Origin: Reyranellaceae bacterium
GTDB lineage: Bacteria; Pseudomonadota; Alphaproteobacteria; Reyranellales; Reyranellaceae
Direction of reading: 5' to 3'
Assembly: GCA_022844045.1 (NCBI GenBank)
Contig: JALHMM010000035.1
Coordinates: forward strand, 1 to 57,262
Length of the DNA: 57,262 nt
In this document: piece after piece, positions 19,223 through 28,021 of the stretch
Layout of the letters: every line of letters begins with the position of its first letter
Numbering within the stretch: position 1 is the first letter of the stretch
Program-made: the position numbers and the translations under genes
Notes under the pieces: model-generated
Database searches by the model: none
Seen by the model: only the letters and a program-made list of their open reading frames with translations
What the model was told of the DNA's origin: nothing

Positions 19223-19620
19223 GGCGCATCCATACGCCGCGCCACCCGCGCCTGCCACAGCGCGATCGCCGGCGTGACGACGAGTTCCATCGCCAGACCA
19301 CCCAGCATCGGCCCGGACGGCACGCCAACCACCGCCAGGCTGAGCAGTCGCGCGACACCGCCACAGACCACCAGCGCCGCCAACAGGCGCACGCGGGCGC
19401 CGTGGCGTTCGATCGTCGGGATCACGCTCCACCACGCCACGCCAATCGCCAGCAGCAACCCGCTGAGATAGCGCCAATGGCTATCCTGCGAGGCTGTGCC
19501 GAAGAACCCATCTACCATCGCCGGACCTTGCAGCACGCCGGCGAGGCCGGCGCCCACAGGCACCAGCGACAGCAGCGCGATCGCGATCTGCAGCGCGCGC
19601 CGCTCCGTCCGGGGTGTCAT
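19219..19620 (-). CDS. Small four-helix membrane protein, DUF4345-like
   Basis: A 133-aa protein with four hydrophobic helices. It has the DUF4345 pattern: an early glycine-rich helix, [18 protein letters not shown] and a final [11 protein letters not shown]. Function is unknown for this family. The start at 19620 is preferred because GGGAGCGGGC precedes it; an ATG at 19635 would add five residues. Its stop overlaps the queC start, so it is the first gene of a two-gene unit. It is divergent from the substrate-binding protein gene at 19732. Confidence 0.7.
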   Translation of the reverse strand: MTPRTERRALQIAIALLSLVPVGAGLAGVLQGPAMVDGFFGTASQDSHWRYLSGLLLAIGVAWWSVIPTIERHGARVRLLAALVVCGGVARLLSLAVVGVPSGPMLGGLAMELVVTPAIALWQARVARRMDAP

Positions 19621-19731
19621 CGCCCGCTCCCACATGCTAGCGTCGCCACCAATACGACCGGCGGAAGCCGGCGGATCGACGCGGTCGCGACGGGCGCGCC
19701 GCAGGGTGGAAGCAAGGACGGAGAAAGCTTC

Positions 19732-21330
19732 ATGCGTCAGGTCAGGATGATTCTCGCCGCGACGTCGATCGCGGCCGTGTTCGCGTCGGGTGTCGCGTTC
19801 GCGCAGAAATCAGGCGGCACGTTGCGCATCGCGCATCGCGACAATCCGCCCAGCGCCTCGATCCACGAGGAAGCGACGATCTCAACCAACATGCCGTTCA
19901 TGGCGATCTTCAACAACCTCGTGGTCTTCGACCATCAGGAGAAGGTCAACAGCGTCGACAAGCTGCAGGCCGAGTTGGCCACCAGCTGGGCGTGGAACGC
20001 CGACCGGACAGAGCTGACCTTCAAGCTGCGCGACGGCGTCAAATGGCACGACGGCAAACCGTTCACCAGCGCCGACGTCGTCTGCACCTTCGACGCGCTG
20101 ATCGGCAAGGCCAAAGGCAACATGGCCATGCGCAAGAACCCGCGCCAGGTCTGGTACAGGAACCTCAAGGAGACCAGGGCGAACGGCCCGCTCGAGGTCA
20201 CCTTCGTGCTCGAGCGGCAACAGCCCTCGTTCATCGCCATGCTCGCTTCGGGCTACACGCCGATCTACGCCTGCCATGTCTCGGCCACCGACATGCGCAC
20301 CAAGCCGATCGGCACCGGCCCGTTCAAGTTCGTCGAGTTCAAGCGCAACGAATCGATCAAGCTGGTCAAGAACCCCGACTACTGGCGCACGGGCCGGCCC
20401 TATCTCGACGCCATCGAGTGGACGATCGTGCCCAACCGCTCGACGCGCATCCTCGCCTTCGTCGCCGGTCATGCCGACATCACTTTCGATTCCGACGTGA
20501 CCTTCCCGATGCTCAAGGATGTGCGGGCGCAGGTGCCGAAGGCGGTCTGCGAGGCGCGGGCGACCAATGTCAGCACCAACCTGATCGTCAACAACGAGTC
20601 GCCGCCGTTCAACAACCCTGATATCCGCAAGGCCATGGCGCTGGCGCTGGACCGCAAGGCCTTCAGCAAGATCATCGCCGAGGGCAACGACGTGACCGGC
20701 GCCTCCATGCTGCCGCCGCCAGCCGGCGTCTGGGGCATGCCGGCGGACGAGCTGGCCAAGCTGCCGGGCTACGGCGACGACATGGCGAAGAACCTCGCCG
20801 CGGCGCGCGAGATCATGACCAAGCTGGGTTACAGCGCCGCCAAGCCGCTGAAGATCAGGGTCGCCACGCGCAACATCGCGATCTACCGCGACCCCGCCGT
20901 GATCCTAATCGACCAGCTCAAGCAGATCTTCATCGAGGGCGAGCTCGATCCGGTCGACACGCCGGTGTGGTACCCCAAGGTGCTGAAGAAGGACTATCAG
21001 GTCGGCCTCAACCTGACCGGCGCCGGCGTCGACGATCCCGACGTGCAGTTCTACGAGAACTACTCCTGCGGCTCGGAGCGCAACTACACCGGCTACTGCA
21101 ACAAGGAGCTCGACGCGATGATCGACGCGCAGTCGCGCGAACCCGATGTGGAGAAGCGCAAGCGGCTGGTCTGGGCCGTCGAGCGCAAGCTCGCTGACGA
21201 GGTGGCGCGGCCGATCATCTCCTGGAACGTCGCCAACACCTGCATGTACCCGCACCTCAAGGGCCTCGTGCTGCAGATCAACAGCATTTACAACGGCTGG
21301 CGGTTCGACGATGTCTGGCTCGACAAATAG
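19732..21330 (+). CDS. ABC transporter substrate-binding protein, peptide/nickel (family 5) type
   Basis: A 532-aa periplasmic receptor. A signal peptide is evident (MRQVRMILAATSIAAVFASG, cleaved around VAFA-QK). The SBP family 5 landmarks follow: LATSWAWNADRTELTFKLRDGVKWHDG, FTSADV, GTGPFKFVEF and NPDYWRTGRPYLD. Ligands are oligopeptides, opines or similar. No permease or ATPase genes adjoin it, so it must share a transporter encoded elsewhere. The ATG at 19732 follows GGAG about 11 bases upstream. Downstream is repeat copy B. Confidence 0.9.
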   Translation: MRQVRMILAATSIAAVFASGVAFAQKSGGTLRIAHRDNPPSASIHEEATISTNMPFMAIFNNLVVFDHQEKVNSVDKLQAELATSWAWNADRTELTFKLRDGVKWHDGKPFTSADVVCTFDALIGKAKGNMAMRKNPRQVWYRNLKETRANGPLEVTFVLERQQPSFIAMLASGYTPIYACHVSATDMRTKPIGTGPFKFVEFKRNESIKLVKNPDYWRTGRPYLDAIEWTIVPNRSTRILAFVAGHADITFDSDVTFPMLKDVRAQVPKAVCEARATNVSTNLIVNNESPPFNNPDIRKAMALALDRKAFSKIIAEGNDVTGASMLPPPAGVWGMPADELAKLPGYGDDMAKNLAAAREIMTKLGYSAAKPLKIRVATRNIAIYRDPAVILIDQLKQIFIEGELDPVDTPVWYPKVLKKDYQVGLNLTGAGVDDPDVQFYENYSCGSERNYTGYCNKELDAMIDAQSREPDVEKRKRLVWAVERKLADEVARPIISWNVANTCMYPHLKGLVLQINSIYNGWRFDDVWLDK

Positions 21331-21360
21331 GCCCGACCATTACCTTCGCCCGCTCTGCGA

Positions 21361-21524
21361 GGCAGGGCTATCGCATATGGCCGATTTGACGTGGCCTTAC
21401 CTTCCCCCGGAGGGGGAAGGTGCCCGAAGGGCGGAAGGAGGATGTCGAAGACGGACATCGAGCGCGTTGAGGCATCCCCCATCCGTCGCGCTGCGCGCGC
21501 CACCTTCCCGCTCCGGGGGAAGGT
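21361..21524. repeat. Palindromic MITE-like repeat, copy B (right end truncated)
   Basis: The left outer arm GCTATCGCATATGGCC is present at 21369-21384. The core runs from ACCTTCCCCCGG at 21400 to GGGGGAAGGT at 21524. It shares the CATCCCCCATCCGTCGCGCTGCG block with copies A and C, with a few substitutions in the centre. The right outer arm is missing, because the stop of the next minus-strand gene begins nine bases after the core. It separates two convergent genes and could act as a bidirectional terminator. Confidence 0.85.
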
Positions 21525-21532
21525 AGTAGCTG

Positions 21533-22501
21533 TCACTCCGGCTTGATGCCGGCCGCCTGCAGCACCGGCCCCCACAGGGGCCGTTGCTTTTTCAGCCACT
21601 CGCCCAGCTCCTCGGGCGTGCCGCCCATGGCGACGAAGCCGCGCTTGCGCAGGTCCTCGCTCATGTCGGGTGCGCGCACCGTCTCGTTGAGCGCGCTGTT
21701 GATCTTGCGCACGATGTCGGCCGACGTCGCCGCCGGCACGACCAGCGTGTAGACGATGGTGCCCTCGACCGGACCGAGGCCCAGCTCGCGGAAGGTCGGG
21801 ATCTCCGGCGACAGCTCCGAACGCTTCTCGGCCGCCAACGCGTAGGCCTTGATCTTGCCGCCAGCGAAATGTGGCTGCACGCTGGTCAGGCTCGACACGC
21901 CCAGCTGCACGTGACCGCCCAGCAGGTCGGTGACCAGCGGGCCGGTGCCGCGGAACGGCACGTGCGTGAGCTTCACGCCGTTGAGCAGGCCGAACTGCTC
22001 GCCGGCGAGGTGCATCGGCGTGGTCAGTCCCGCGGTGCCGAACTGCACCTTGCCCGGATCGGCCTTGGCCGCGGTGACGATGGCTTTGGCATCCGGCCAT
22101 GGCGCGTTGGCCGATCCGACCAGCACCGAATCCTGGCGCGCGATGAAGCCGACCGGCGCGAAATCCTTGTCGGGGTCGTAGTTCAGCTTGGCGATGAGCA
22201 GCGGGAACAGGGCTTGCGCGTTACTGCTGATCAGCAAGGTGTGGCCATCGCCGCCCAGCTTGGCGACGTACTCGTGCGCCAGGTTGCTGCCGGCGCCGGG
22301 CTTGTTGTCGACGATCACCGGGCCGCCGAGCTTCTCGCGGAAACGCTCGAGGATGGCGCGCGCCAGCGCGTCGGTACCACCGCCGGGCGGAAAGCCCACC
22401 ACCAGCCGCACCTGCTGCGAAGGATAGGTGTTGGCGCGCGCACCAGGCGCGGCCAGCAGCGACAGCGCCCCGCCGATACCGGCACGGCGCGTGATCGACA
22501 T
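21533..22501 (-). CDS. Tripartite tricarboxylate transporter (Bug family) substrate-binding protein
   Basis: A 322-aa periplasmic Bug-family receptor. The start MSITRRAGIGGALSLLAAPG looks like a twin-arginine-type signal. It is followed by YPSQQVRLVVGFPPGGGTD, VIVDNKPGAGSNLA, and a C-terminal GFVAMGGTPEELGEWL. Ligands of this family are organic acids or aromatic acids. No TctA/TctB membrane genes are nearby, so it is an orphan receptor. The ATG at 22501 is used, but a TTG two codons upstream (22507) sits better behind GGGAGG. It is divergent from the amidase gene. Confidence 0.9.
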   Translation of the reverse strand: MSITRRAGIGGALSLLAAPGARANTYPSQQVRLVVGFPPGGGTDALARAILERFREKLGGPVIVDNKPGAGSNLAHEYVAKLGGDGHTLLISSNAQALFPLLIAKLNYDPDKDFAPVGFIARQDSVLVGSANAPWPDAKAIVTAAKADPGKVQFGTAGLTTPMHLAGEQFGLLNGVKLTHVPFRGTGPLVTDLLGGHVQLGVSSLTSVQPHFAGGKIKAYALAAEKRSELSPEIPTFRELGLGPVEGTIVYTLVVPAATSADIVRKINSALNETVRAPDMSEDLRKRGFVAMGGTPEELGEWLKKQRPLWGPVLQAAGIKPE

Positions 22502-22632
22502 CGTCAAGGCATCGCCTCCCTCTTTGCTCGCGGACCATATCAGCCGCGCTGCGGCGCACAACGTCCGGCGCTCGCGTTGACGTGGTCCGGCGCGCTAGGC
22601 TCCCGCCGGCCTATCGGACCTGGGGAGCCATC

Positions 22633-24066
22633 ATGAGCGACACCGACCTCTGGCGCTGGGACGCCGTCGACCTCGCCGCGGCGATCCGCGCGCGCAAGGT
22701 ATCGAGCGTCGAGGCGACGCGCGCGGTGCTCGACCGCCTCGACGCCGTCAATCCCAAGGTCAACGCCGTGGTGCGCCTCACCGCCGAGGAGGCGCTCGAG
22801 GCCGCCAACGCCGCCGACGAGGCGGTGCGTCGCGGTGCCCCGCTCGGCGCGCTGCATGGCGTGCCGGTGACCATCAAGGAGAACATCGACCAGACCGGCC
22901 ATCCCACGATCAACGGCGTGGTCGCGTACAAGGACCTCGTGGCGAAGGCGGACTCGCCGCCGGTCGCCAACTGGCGCAAGGCGGGCGCGGTGATCGTCGG
23001 GCGCACCAACACGCCGGCCTTCTCGCTGCGCTGGCACACCGACAACGACGTGCACGGCCCGTCGCTCAATCCCTGGTGCAAGGGCCGGACCTCGGGCGGC
23101 TCGTCGGGCGGCGCCTCGGCTGCGCTTGCCGTCGGTATCGCGCCGCTGGCGCATGGCAACGACTATGGCGGTTCGATCCGCTACCCGGCCTATACCTGCG
23201 GCCTCGCGGGCATCCGTCCGACGCAGGGCCGCGTGCCTGCGTTCAACGCCACCTCCGCCGCCGAACGCAGCGCCAGCAACCAGCTCATGGCGGTCAACGG
23301 CCCGCTGGCGCGCAAGATACGTGACGTGCGCCTCGGGTTGGCGGCGATGGCCGGCGGCGACGCGCGCGATCCCATCTGGGTCCCCGCGCCACTGGAAGGC
23401 GCCGCGCTGGCGCGGCCGATCCGCGTCGCGCTCTGCCCCGCGCCCAAGGGCATGTTCACCCATCCCGCCGTCGCCGACGCCGTGCGCAAGGCCGGCAAGG
23501 CGCTGGCCGACAACGGATACGCCGTCGAGGAGGTCGAGCCGCCCTCGGTCGAAGCCGGCGCGGCGCTGTGGCAGGCGCTGGTCTTCACCGAGGCGCGCCA
23601 CATGACCTGGGAGACGGTGCAGAAGCTGGGCGACGCGCAGGCGCGCAAGGCGATGAGCCTGTGGTTCGAGGTGCAGCCCGACCTGTCGACGCTCGACTAC
23701 ATGAAGGGCCTGGCGCAGGTGCTGACGCAGCGCCGCGACTGGTCGCGCTTCATGGAGCGCTATCCGCTGGTCGTCGGACCCAACTCCGGCGACCTGCCCT
23801 TCGAGGTCGGCTTCGACCACAAGGACGTCGCCACCATCCGCCACGTGCTGGCGGCGCAGGCGCTGATGACCACCATCAACATGCTGGGCCTGCCCTCGGC
23901 AGCTGTCCCGGTGGGTACGACCGCCGCGCCCGGCGCGCCGCGCGGCCTGCCGCTGGGCGTGCAGATCGTAGCACCGCGCTATCGCGAGGATCTGGCGCTC
24001 GACGCCGCCGAAATCGTCGAGGCCGTGCATGGCGTGACGACGCCTATCGATCCGACCTGGGAGTAG
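22633..24066 (+). CDS. Amidase signature family protein
   Basis: A 477-aa member of the amidase signature family (Ser-cisSer-Lys hydrolases). The catalytic lysine is in PVTIKENID. The glycine/serine-rich signature GRTSGGSSGGASAAL contains the cis-serine, and the nucleophile serine is in NDYGGSIRYPA. Substrates may be aliphatic or aromatic amides; which one cannot be told. The ATG at 22633 follows GGGGAGCC. It is four bases upstream of the hydroxyacyl-CoA dehydrogenase gene, so the two form an operon, perhaps feeding an acid released by the amidase into CoA-linked degradation. Confidence 0.9.
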   Translation: MSDTDLWRWDAVDLAAAIRARKVSSVEATRAVLDRLDAVNPKVNAVVRLTAEEALEAANAADEAVRRGAPLGALHGVPVTIKENIDQTGHPTINGVVAYKDLVAKADSPPVANWRKAGAVIVGRTNTPAFSLRWHTDNDVHGPSLNPWCKGRTSGGSSGGASAALAVGIAPLAHGNDYGGSIRYPAYTCGLAGIRPTQGRVPAFNATSAAERSASNQLMAVNGPLARKIRDVRLGLAAMAGGDARDPIWVPAPLEGAALARPIRVALCPAPKGMFTHPAVADAVRKAGKALADNGYAVEEVEPPSVEAGAALWQALVFTEARHMTWETVQKLGDAQARKAMSLWFEVQPDLSTLDYMKGLAQVLTQRRDWSRFMERYPLVVGPNSGDLPFEVGFDHKDVATIRHVLAAQALMTTINMLGLPSAAVPVGTTAAPGAPRGLPLGVQIVAPRYREDLALDAAEIVEAVHGVTTPIDPTWE

Positions 24067-24070
24067 AACG

Positions 24071-25000
24071 ATGAACGCGACGAGCAATCGCGCCGTGGTC
24101 GTGGGCGGCGGCGTGATGGGCGGCGGCATCGCCGCGATGTTCGCCGGCGGTGGCTGGCACACCGATGTCGTGTCGCGCTCGGCCTCGACGCGCGACGCCG
24201 TGCCCGGCGTGGTCGAGCGTTGCCTGCGGGCGATGGACAAGCCGGTCGACCTCACGAAGGTGAAAACCTACGCGACGCTCGCCGAGGTGAAGTGGGCGGA
24301 GGTCGGCATCGTCGTCGAGACGGTGACCGAGGACCTGGCTCTGAAGCGCAAAATCTTTGCCGAGCTCGAGACGCTGGCGCCCGCCGGCGTGCCGCTGACC
24401 AGCAACTCATCATCCTTCCCGATCAGCAAGATCGGCGAGGGTCTCGCGAGCCAGTCCCGCATGATGGGCCTGCACTTCTTCATGCCGGCCCATCTCGTAC
24501 CGTTGGTCGAGGTCGTGCGCTCGGTCCACACCGACGTAAAGCTCGCCGAAGCTGTCGGCGAGATGATGACGTCGCTGGGCAAGCGGCCGGTGCAGGTGCG
24601 CAAGGACGTGATCGGCTTCCTCGGCAACCGCATACAGGGCGCGCTGATGCGCGAGGCACTGTGGCTGATCGAGCAGGGCGTCGCCACGCCGGAGGATGTC
24701 GACGCCACGGTGCGCCTGAGCTTCGGCTTTCGCTACGCCGCCGCCGGCCCGATCACGCAGAAGGAGCATTCCGGCTGGGATACGACCTGCGCGGTGGCCA
24801 AGATCATCTACCCCGATCTGACCAATGCCGATGGCCCGCCGCCGGTGCTGCAGAAGAACGTCGACGAGGGCCGGATCGGCTTCAAGACCGGCCGCGGCTT
24901 CTTCGACTGGACACCGGAGAAGATCGCCGCCGAACGCGCGCGCTACGAACGCGCGCTGATCAAGTGCATGGAGATCTTCAAAGAGGAAGGCGTCATCTGA
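24071..25000 (+). CDS. 3-hydroxyacyl-CoA dehydrogenase family protein
   Basis: A 309-aa NAD-dependent dehydrogenase of the 3-hydroxybutyryl/3-hydroxyacyl-CoA family. The Rossmann motif VGGGVMGGGIA is at 11-21. Ser and His of the active site are in TSNSSSFPI and GLHFFMPAHLVPLVEV, with FLGNRIQGAL and a C-terminal GFKTGRGFFDW that closes the substrate pocket. It starts four bases after the amidase stop and is probably co-translated. Some members of this family act on carnitine or modified hydroxy acids instead of CoA esters. Confidence 0.88.
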   Translation: MNATSNRAVVVGGGVMGGGIAAMFAGGGWHTDVVSRSASTRDAVPGVVERCLRAMDKPVDLTKVKTYATLAEVKWAEVGIVVETVTEDLALKRKIFAELETLAPAGVPLTSNSSSFPISKIGEGLASQSRMMGLHFFMPAHLVPLVEVVRSVHTDVKLAEAVGEMMTSLGKRPVQVRKDVIGFLGNRIQGALMREALWLIEQGVATPEDVDATVRLSFGFRYAAAGPITQKEHSGWDTTCAVAKIIYPDLTNADGPPPVLQKNVDEGRIGFKTGRGFFDWTPEKIAAERARYERALIKCMEIFKEEGVI

Positions 25001-25013
25001 TGCCCCTACCCCC

Positions 25014-25219
25014 TCCGGGCAGAGCTATCGCATATGGCCGGTCTGTCTTGGTTTTACCTTCCCCCGGAGGGGGAAGGTGCCCGAAGGGCGGATGGGGGAT
25101 GTCGAAGACGAACACCGCGTGTGTTGAAACATCCCCCATCCGTCGCGCTGCGCGCGCCACCTTCCCCCTCCGGGGGAAGGTTAGGTGCAATTCCATGTGC
25201 GATAGCCCTGCCCCTCCGG
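25014..25219. repeat. Palindromic MITE-like repeat, copy C (most complete)
   Basis: This copy keeps both outer arms: CAGAGCTATCGCATATGG on the left and CCATGTGCGATAGCCCTG on the right (18 bp with two mismatches). The core (ACCTTCCCCC to GGGGGAAGGT) is as in copies A and B. Total length is about 205 bp and it has no coding capacity for a transposase. It lies between the hydroxyacyl-CoA dehydrogenase and the convergent GST-like gene. The terminal inverted arms make it a non-autonomous mobile element or large REP-type candidate. Confidence 0.85.
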
Positions 25220-25227
25220 GGAAGCGA

Positions 25228-25857
25228 TCACGACGACGGCGGGATGAACGCCTGGCTGATGGCCTGGAACGCCGGCAGCTTCTCCAGCCGCTGGGCGTGA
25301 TTGGCAAGCCCGGGATACTGCGCCAGGGGCAGCAACCCCGGATGCGCTTCGCCGATGAAGCGCAGGGCGCAGGCGACGGCGATATCGGCGTGGCCGATCC
25401 GGGCGCCAAACCAGAAATCGCCAGGGCGGCGCGTGCGGTCGGATTCCAGCAGGGCCGCCGCGCCGGCGACCTGCGTGCGGCAGCGCTCGACGAACATGTC
25501 AGAGGTCTGTTGGTGCAGGCGCAGCTCGTAGAACAGGCTCACCGCCTTGTCGGCCATGCCGGTGGCCAGCGCCGCGACCTTCAATGCCTGGCGCCGCTGC
25601 GGTTCGGCGACCGGGAACATGCGTTGGGCGGCCGGCACCAGGCTGTCGAGATAATCGAGGATGCTGTGGCTCTCGATCAGCACGTCGCCATCGTCGAGGA
25701 CCAGGGTCGGCACCCGCGTCAGCGGATTGTACGGGCGCAGCTTGTCGGCTTCGCCGAAGGTCGACCACGGCCGATGCTCGAATGGCAGGGTGTAGAGCGT
25801 GAGGGCGATGCCGACGCGACGCACGAAGGGGGAATCGTATTGACCGATGAGGATCAC
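25228..25857 (-). CDS. Glutathione S-transferase family protein
   Basis: A 209-aa protein with an N-terminal thioredoxin-like domain (VILIGQYDSPFVRRVGIAL, then NPLTRVPTLVLDDG and ESHSILDYLD) and an all-helical C-terminal domain (ALRFIGEAHPGLLPLAQYP). The DSPF-RRV start and the ES-SILDYL glutathione-binding segment are typical of bacterial GSTs; the substrate is unknown. A GTG at 25857 preceded by GGAGCGAG is preferred over an in-frame start at 25965, which adds a basic leader unlike the family. It is convergent with the region of repeat copy C. Confidence 0.87.
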   Translation of the reverse strand: MILIGQYDSPFVRRVGIALTLYTLPFEHRPWSTFGEADKLRPYNPLTRVPTLVLDDGDVLIESHSILDYLDSLVPAAQRMFPVAEPQRRQALKVAALATGMADKAVSLFYELRLHQQTSDMFVERCRTQVAGAAALLESDRTRRPGDFWFGARIGHADIAVACALRFIGEAHPGLLPLAQYPGLANHAQRLEKLPAFQAISQAFIPPSS

Positions 25858-25976
25858 AGCGCTCGCTCCGCGAAGGGATGGACTGCTATAGCGCGCGTTG
25901 CGCCTCGCGCAAGCCTCCCGTGATTTGACTCGCCCGCGCGCCACTGCGAGCGTTTCGCCAATCAAGGGAGGACCCG

Positions 25977-26765
25977 ATGGCGGGAAGCGTCGCCTGGAAC
26001 GAGTCGAGCATCGCCATCGCCGGCGTGAAGCTGCATCTGGCGCGCGCCGGCAAGGGGCGACCGCTGCTGGTGCTGCACCACGATACAGGTACCCTGCCCC
26101 GTTTGCCGTTCTATGACGCGCTGGCCGAACGTTTCGACGTGCTGGTGCCGCATCATCCCGGCTACGGCAAATCGGAGCGACCGGAGTGGCTGCGCCATCC
26201 CCGTGACATCTCTGTCATATATCGCTGGTTGTTGTCGGAGCTCAACGTCTCCACGCCGATCCTGGTCGGCTTGGGCCTCGGCGGCTGGATCGCGGCGGAA
26301 ATGGCGACGGCTGCGCCGCGCGATGTCGGCGCGCTCGCGCTCGTCGGGGCGGTGGGCGTGAAGCCACCACGCGGCGATATCCTCGATCAGGCGCTGGTGA
26401 GCTACATGGACTACGTCAAGGCGGGCTTCCACCAGCAGGCGGCGATGGACGCGGTCTACGGCGCCGAGCCCAGCACGGATCAGCTCGTCGAGTGGGATAT
26501 CTGTCGGGAGATGAGCTTCCGCATTGCCTGGAAGCCGTACATGTACAGCCAGACCTTGCCGCACCTGCTGGGCGGCGTGAAGGCGAAGGCGTTGGTAGTG
26601 CATGGCGACGATGATCGCGTCGTGCCGTTGAGCGCCGCGGAGGTCTACGCCAACAGATTGCCCAATGCGAAGCTGGAGGTTGTGAAGGCCTGCGGCCACT
26701 ACGTCGAGATGGAGAAACCCGCGGAGCTGGCAGCGCTGGTCACGGCGCTGGCCGGCGGCAACTGA
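25977..26765 (+). CDS. Alpha/beta hydrolase-fold protein lacking the nucleophile serine
   Basis: A 262-aa alpha/beta-hydrolase fold. HHPGYGKSERP (59-69), the nucleophile-elbow region VGLGLGGW (97-104), VVHGDDDRVVP and CGHYVEMEKP mark the expected strands and the acid and histidine of a triad. The elbow should read G-x-S-x-G but has Gly100 (GGC at 26274-26276) where serine belongs. It is therefore either non-hydrolytic, a cofactor-free oxygenase-like or lyase-like variant, or a pseudoenzyme. The ATG at 25977 follows GGGAGG. It is 11 bases upstream of the luciferase-like gene and surely co-expressed with it. Confidence 0.85.
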   Translation: MAGSVAWNESSIAIAGVKLHLARAGKGRPLLVLHHDTGTLPRLPFYDALAERFDVLVPHHPGYGKSERPEWLRHPRDISVIYRWLLSELNVSTPILVGLGLGGWIAAEMATAAPRDVGALALVGAVGVKPPRGDILDQALVSYMDYVKAGFHQQAAMDAVYGAEPSTDQLVEWDICREMSFRIAWKPYMYSQTLPHLLGGVKAKALVVHGDDDRVVPLSAAEVYANRLPNAKLEVVKACGHYVEMEKPAELAALVTALAGGN

Positions 26766-26776
26766 GGGAGGCGACC

Positions 26777-28018
26777 ATGCACCTGATGTACTTCACCGAG
26801 CAGCCGATGTCGGCTTACGACTCGAAGAAGGGCCTGGATTTCGGCGCCACCGCGCTGATGTTCTCCAACAGCCACTTCGATCCGGTCGCCGGCAGCCGCC
26901 TCTACAACGAGTATATCGAGCAGTACAAGCTGGCCGAGGCGGTGAACTTCGACGGCATCATGCTGAACGAGCACCACAACGCGCCGTTCTGCATGCAGGC
27001 CAAGGCCAACGTCTTCGCCGCCGTGCTCGCCGCGGTCACCGAGCGGGTCAAGATCGTCATGCTCGGCAACCCGTTGCCGCTGGCCGAGAACCCGCTCAGG
27101 CTCGCCGAAGAGCTGGCGATGATCGACATGATCTCGAAGGGCCGGCTGGTCTCGGGCTTCGTGCGCGGCGGCGGTCAGGAGCAGCTCGCGACCGGCGTGA
27201 ACCCCGCCTACAACCGCGAGCGTTTCGAGGAGGCGCACGACCTGATCGTCAGGGCATGGACCCAGCCTGGCCCGTTCCGCTTCGAGGGCACGCACTACCA
27301 GCACCGTGTGGTGAACCCCTGGGCGGTGCCGCTGCAGAAGCCCTATCCGCGCGTCTGGATCCCCGGTGTGGTGAGTCGCGAGACCATCATCTGGGCGGCG
27401 AAGCAGCGCTATCCCTATATCGCGCTCAACACCTCGATCGAGGCGACCAAGAAGATCTGGGAGACCTACGAGCAGGCGGCGCAGGAAGTCGGCTACACCT
27501 CGGGGCCGGAGAACCGTGGCTACCTGCAGCGCGTGCACGTCGCGGAGACCGAGGAGAAGGCCGTCGCCAACGCGCGCCAGTTCATGTGGATGCAGGGCGA
27601 GTTCACGGGTCTCGCGCATCCGGTGTGGAGCAGCCCGTCGGGCTATTTCTCGCCGACACAGCGGCGCTCCTTCGTGGAGTTCGCCACCGGCCGCGCCACG
27701 AGCCCGCGCGGGCGGCCCGACTTCCAGCAGCAGCTCGACGACATGCAGATCATCGCCGGCACGCCCAAGACGGTGATCCCCAAGCTGCGCCGCATCCTCG
27801 AGGAGACGCGGCCGGGCATCATGGCGCTGTGGGCCAATGACGGCACGGTGAGCCACGCCGACTCCAAGACCTGCATCCGCCTGCTCGGCGAGGAAGTCCT
27901 GCCGGCGCTGCGCGAGACCGGCGCCAGGCTGGGACTGAACAGCCCGTTCGACAACAACGCGCCGGTGGGCATCCAGTACTCCACCGACCTGCGCAAGCCG
28001 GCCGCGGCCGCCAGCTGA
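26777..28018 (+). CDS. LLM-class flavin-dependent oxidoreductase (luciferase-like monooxygenase)
   Basis: A 413-aa bacterial-luciferase-fold flavoprotein. It shows EAVNFDGIMLNEHHNAPF, the flavin-contacting GNPLPLAENPLRLAEELAM, DMISKGRLVSGFVRG, NRERFEEAHDLIVRAW, and a C-terminal GTPKTVIPKLRRI. Such enzymes use FMNH2 and O2 (with a flavin reductase) on organic substrates, often sulfur- or nitrogen-containing. The start follows GGGAGGCGACC. It pairs with the serine-less hydrolase-fold gene; a two-step oxidation and C-C or C-O cleavage is possible but unproven. It ends three bases before the end of the convergent CmcI-like gene. Confidence 0.9.
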   Translation: MHLMYFTEQPMSAYDSKKGLDFGATALMFSNSHFDPVAGSRLYNEYIEQYKLAEAVNFDGIMLNEHHNAPFCMQAKANVFAAVLAAVTERVKIVMLGNPLPLAENPLRLAEELAMIDMISKGRLVSGFVRGGGQEQLATGVNPAYNRERFEEAHDLIVRAWTQPGPFRFEGTHYQHRVVNPWAVPLQKPYPRVWIPGVVSRETIIWAAKQRYPYIALNTSIEATKKIWETYEQAAQEVGYTSGPENRGYLQRVHVAETEEKAVANARQFMWMQGEFTGLAHPVWSSPSGYFSPTQRRSFVEFATGRATSPRGRPDFQQQLDDMQIIAGTPKTVIPKLRRILEETRPGIMALWANDGTVSHADSKTCIRLLGEEVLPALRETGARLGLNSPFDNNAPVGIQYSTDLRKPAAAAS

Positions 28019-28021
28019 AGC

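Noticed and set aside
21288..22100. Small protein-like frames across the repeat copies (products containing [15 protein letters not shown] or LPPPGEGK)
   Set aside because: These come from translating the palindromic repeat; the same peptide appears at all three copies and has no coding signature.
22540..24255. A 571-codon minus-strand open frame
   Set aside because: Antisense to the amidase gene, which has all catalytic motifs; the frame itself has none.
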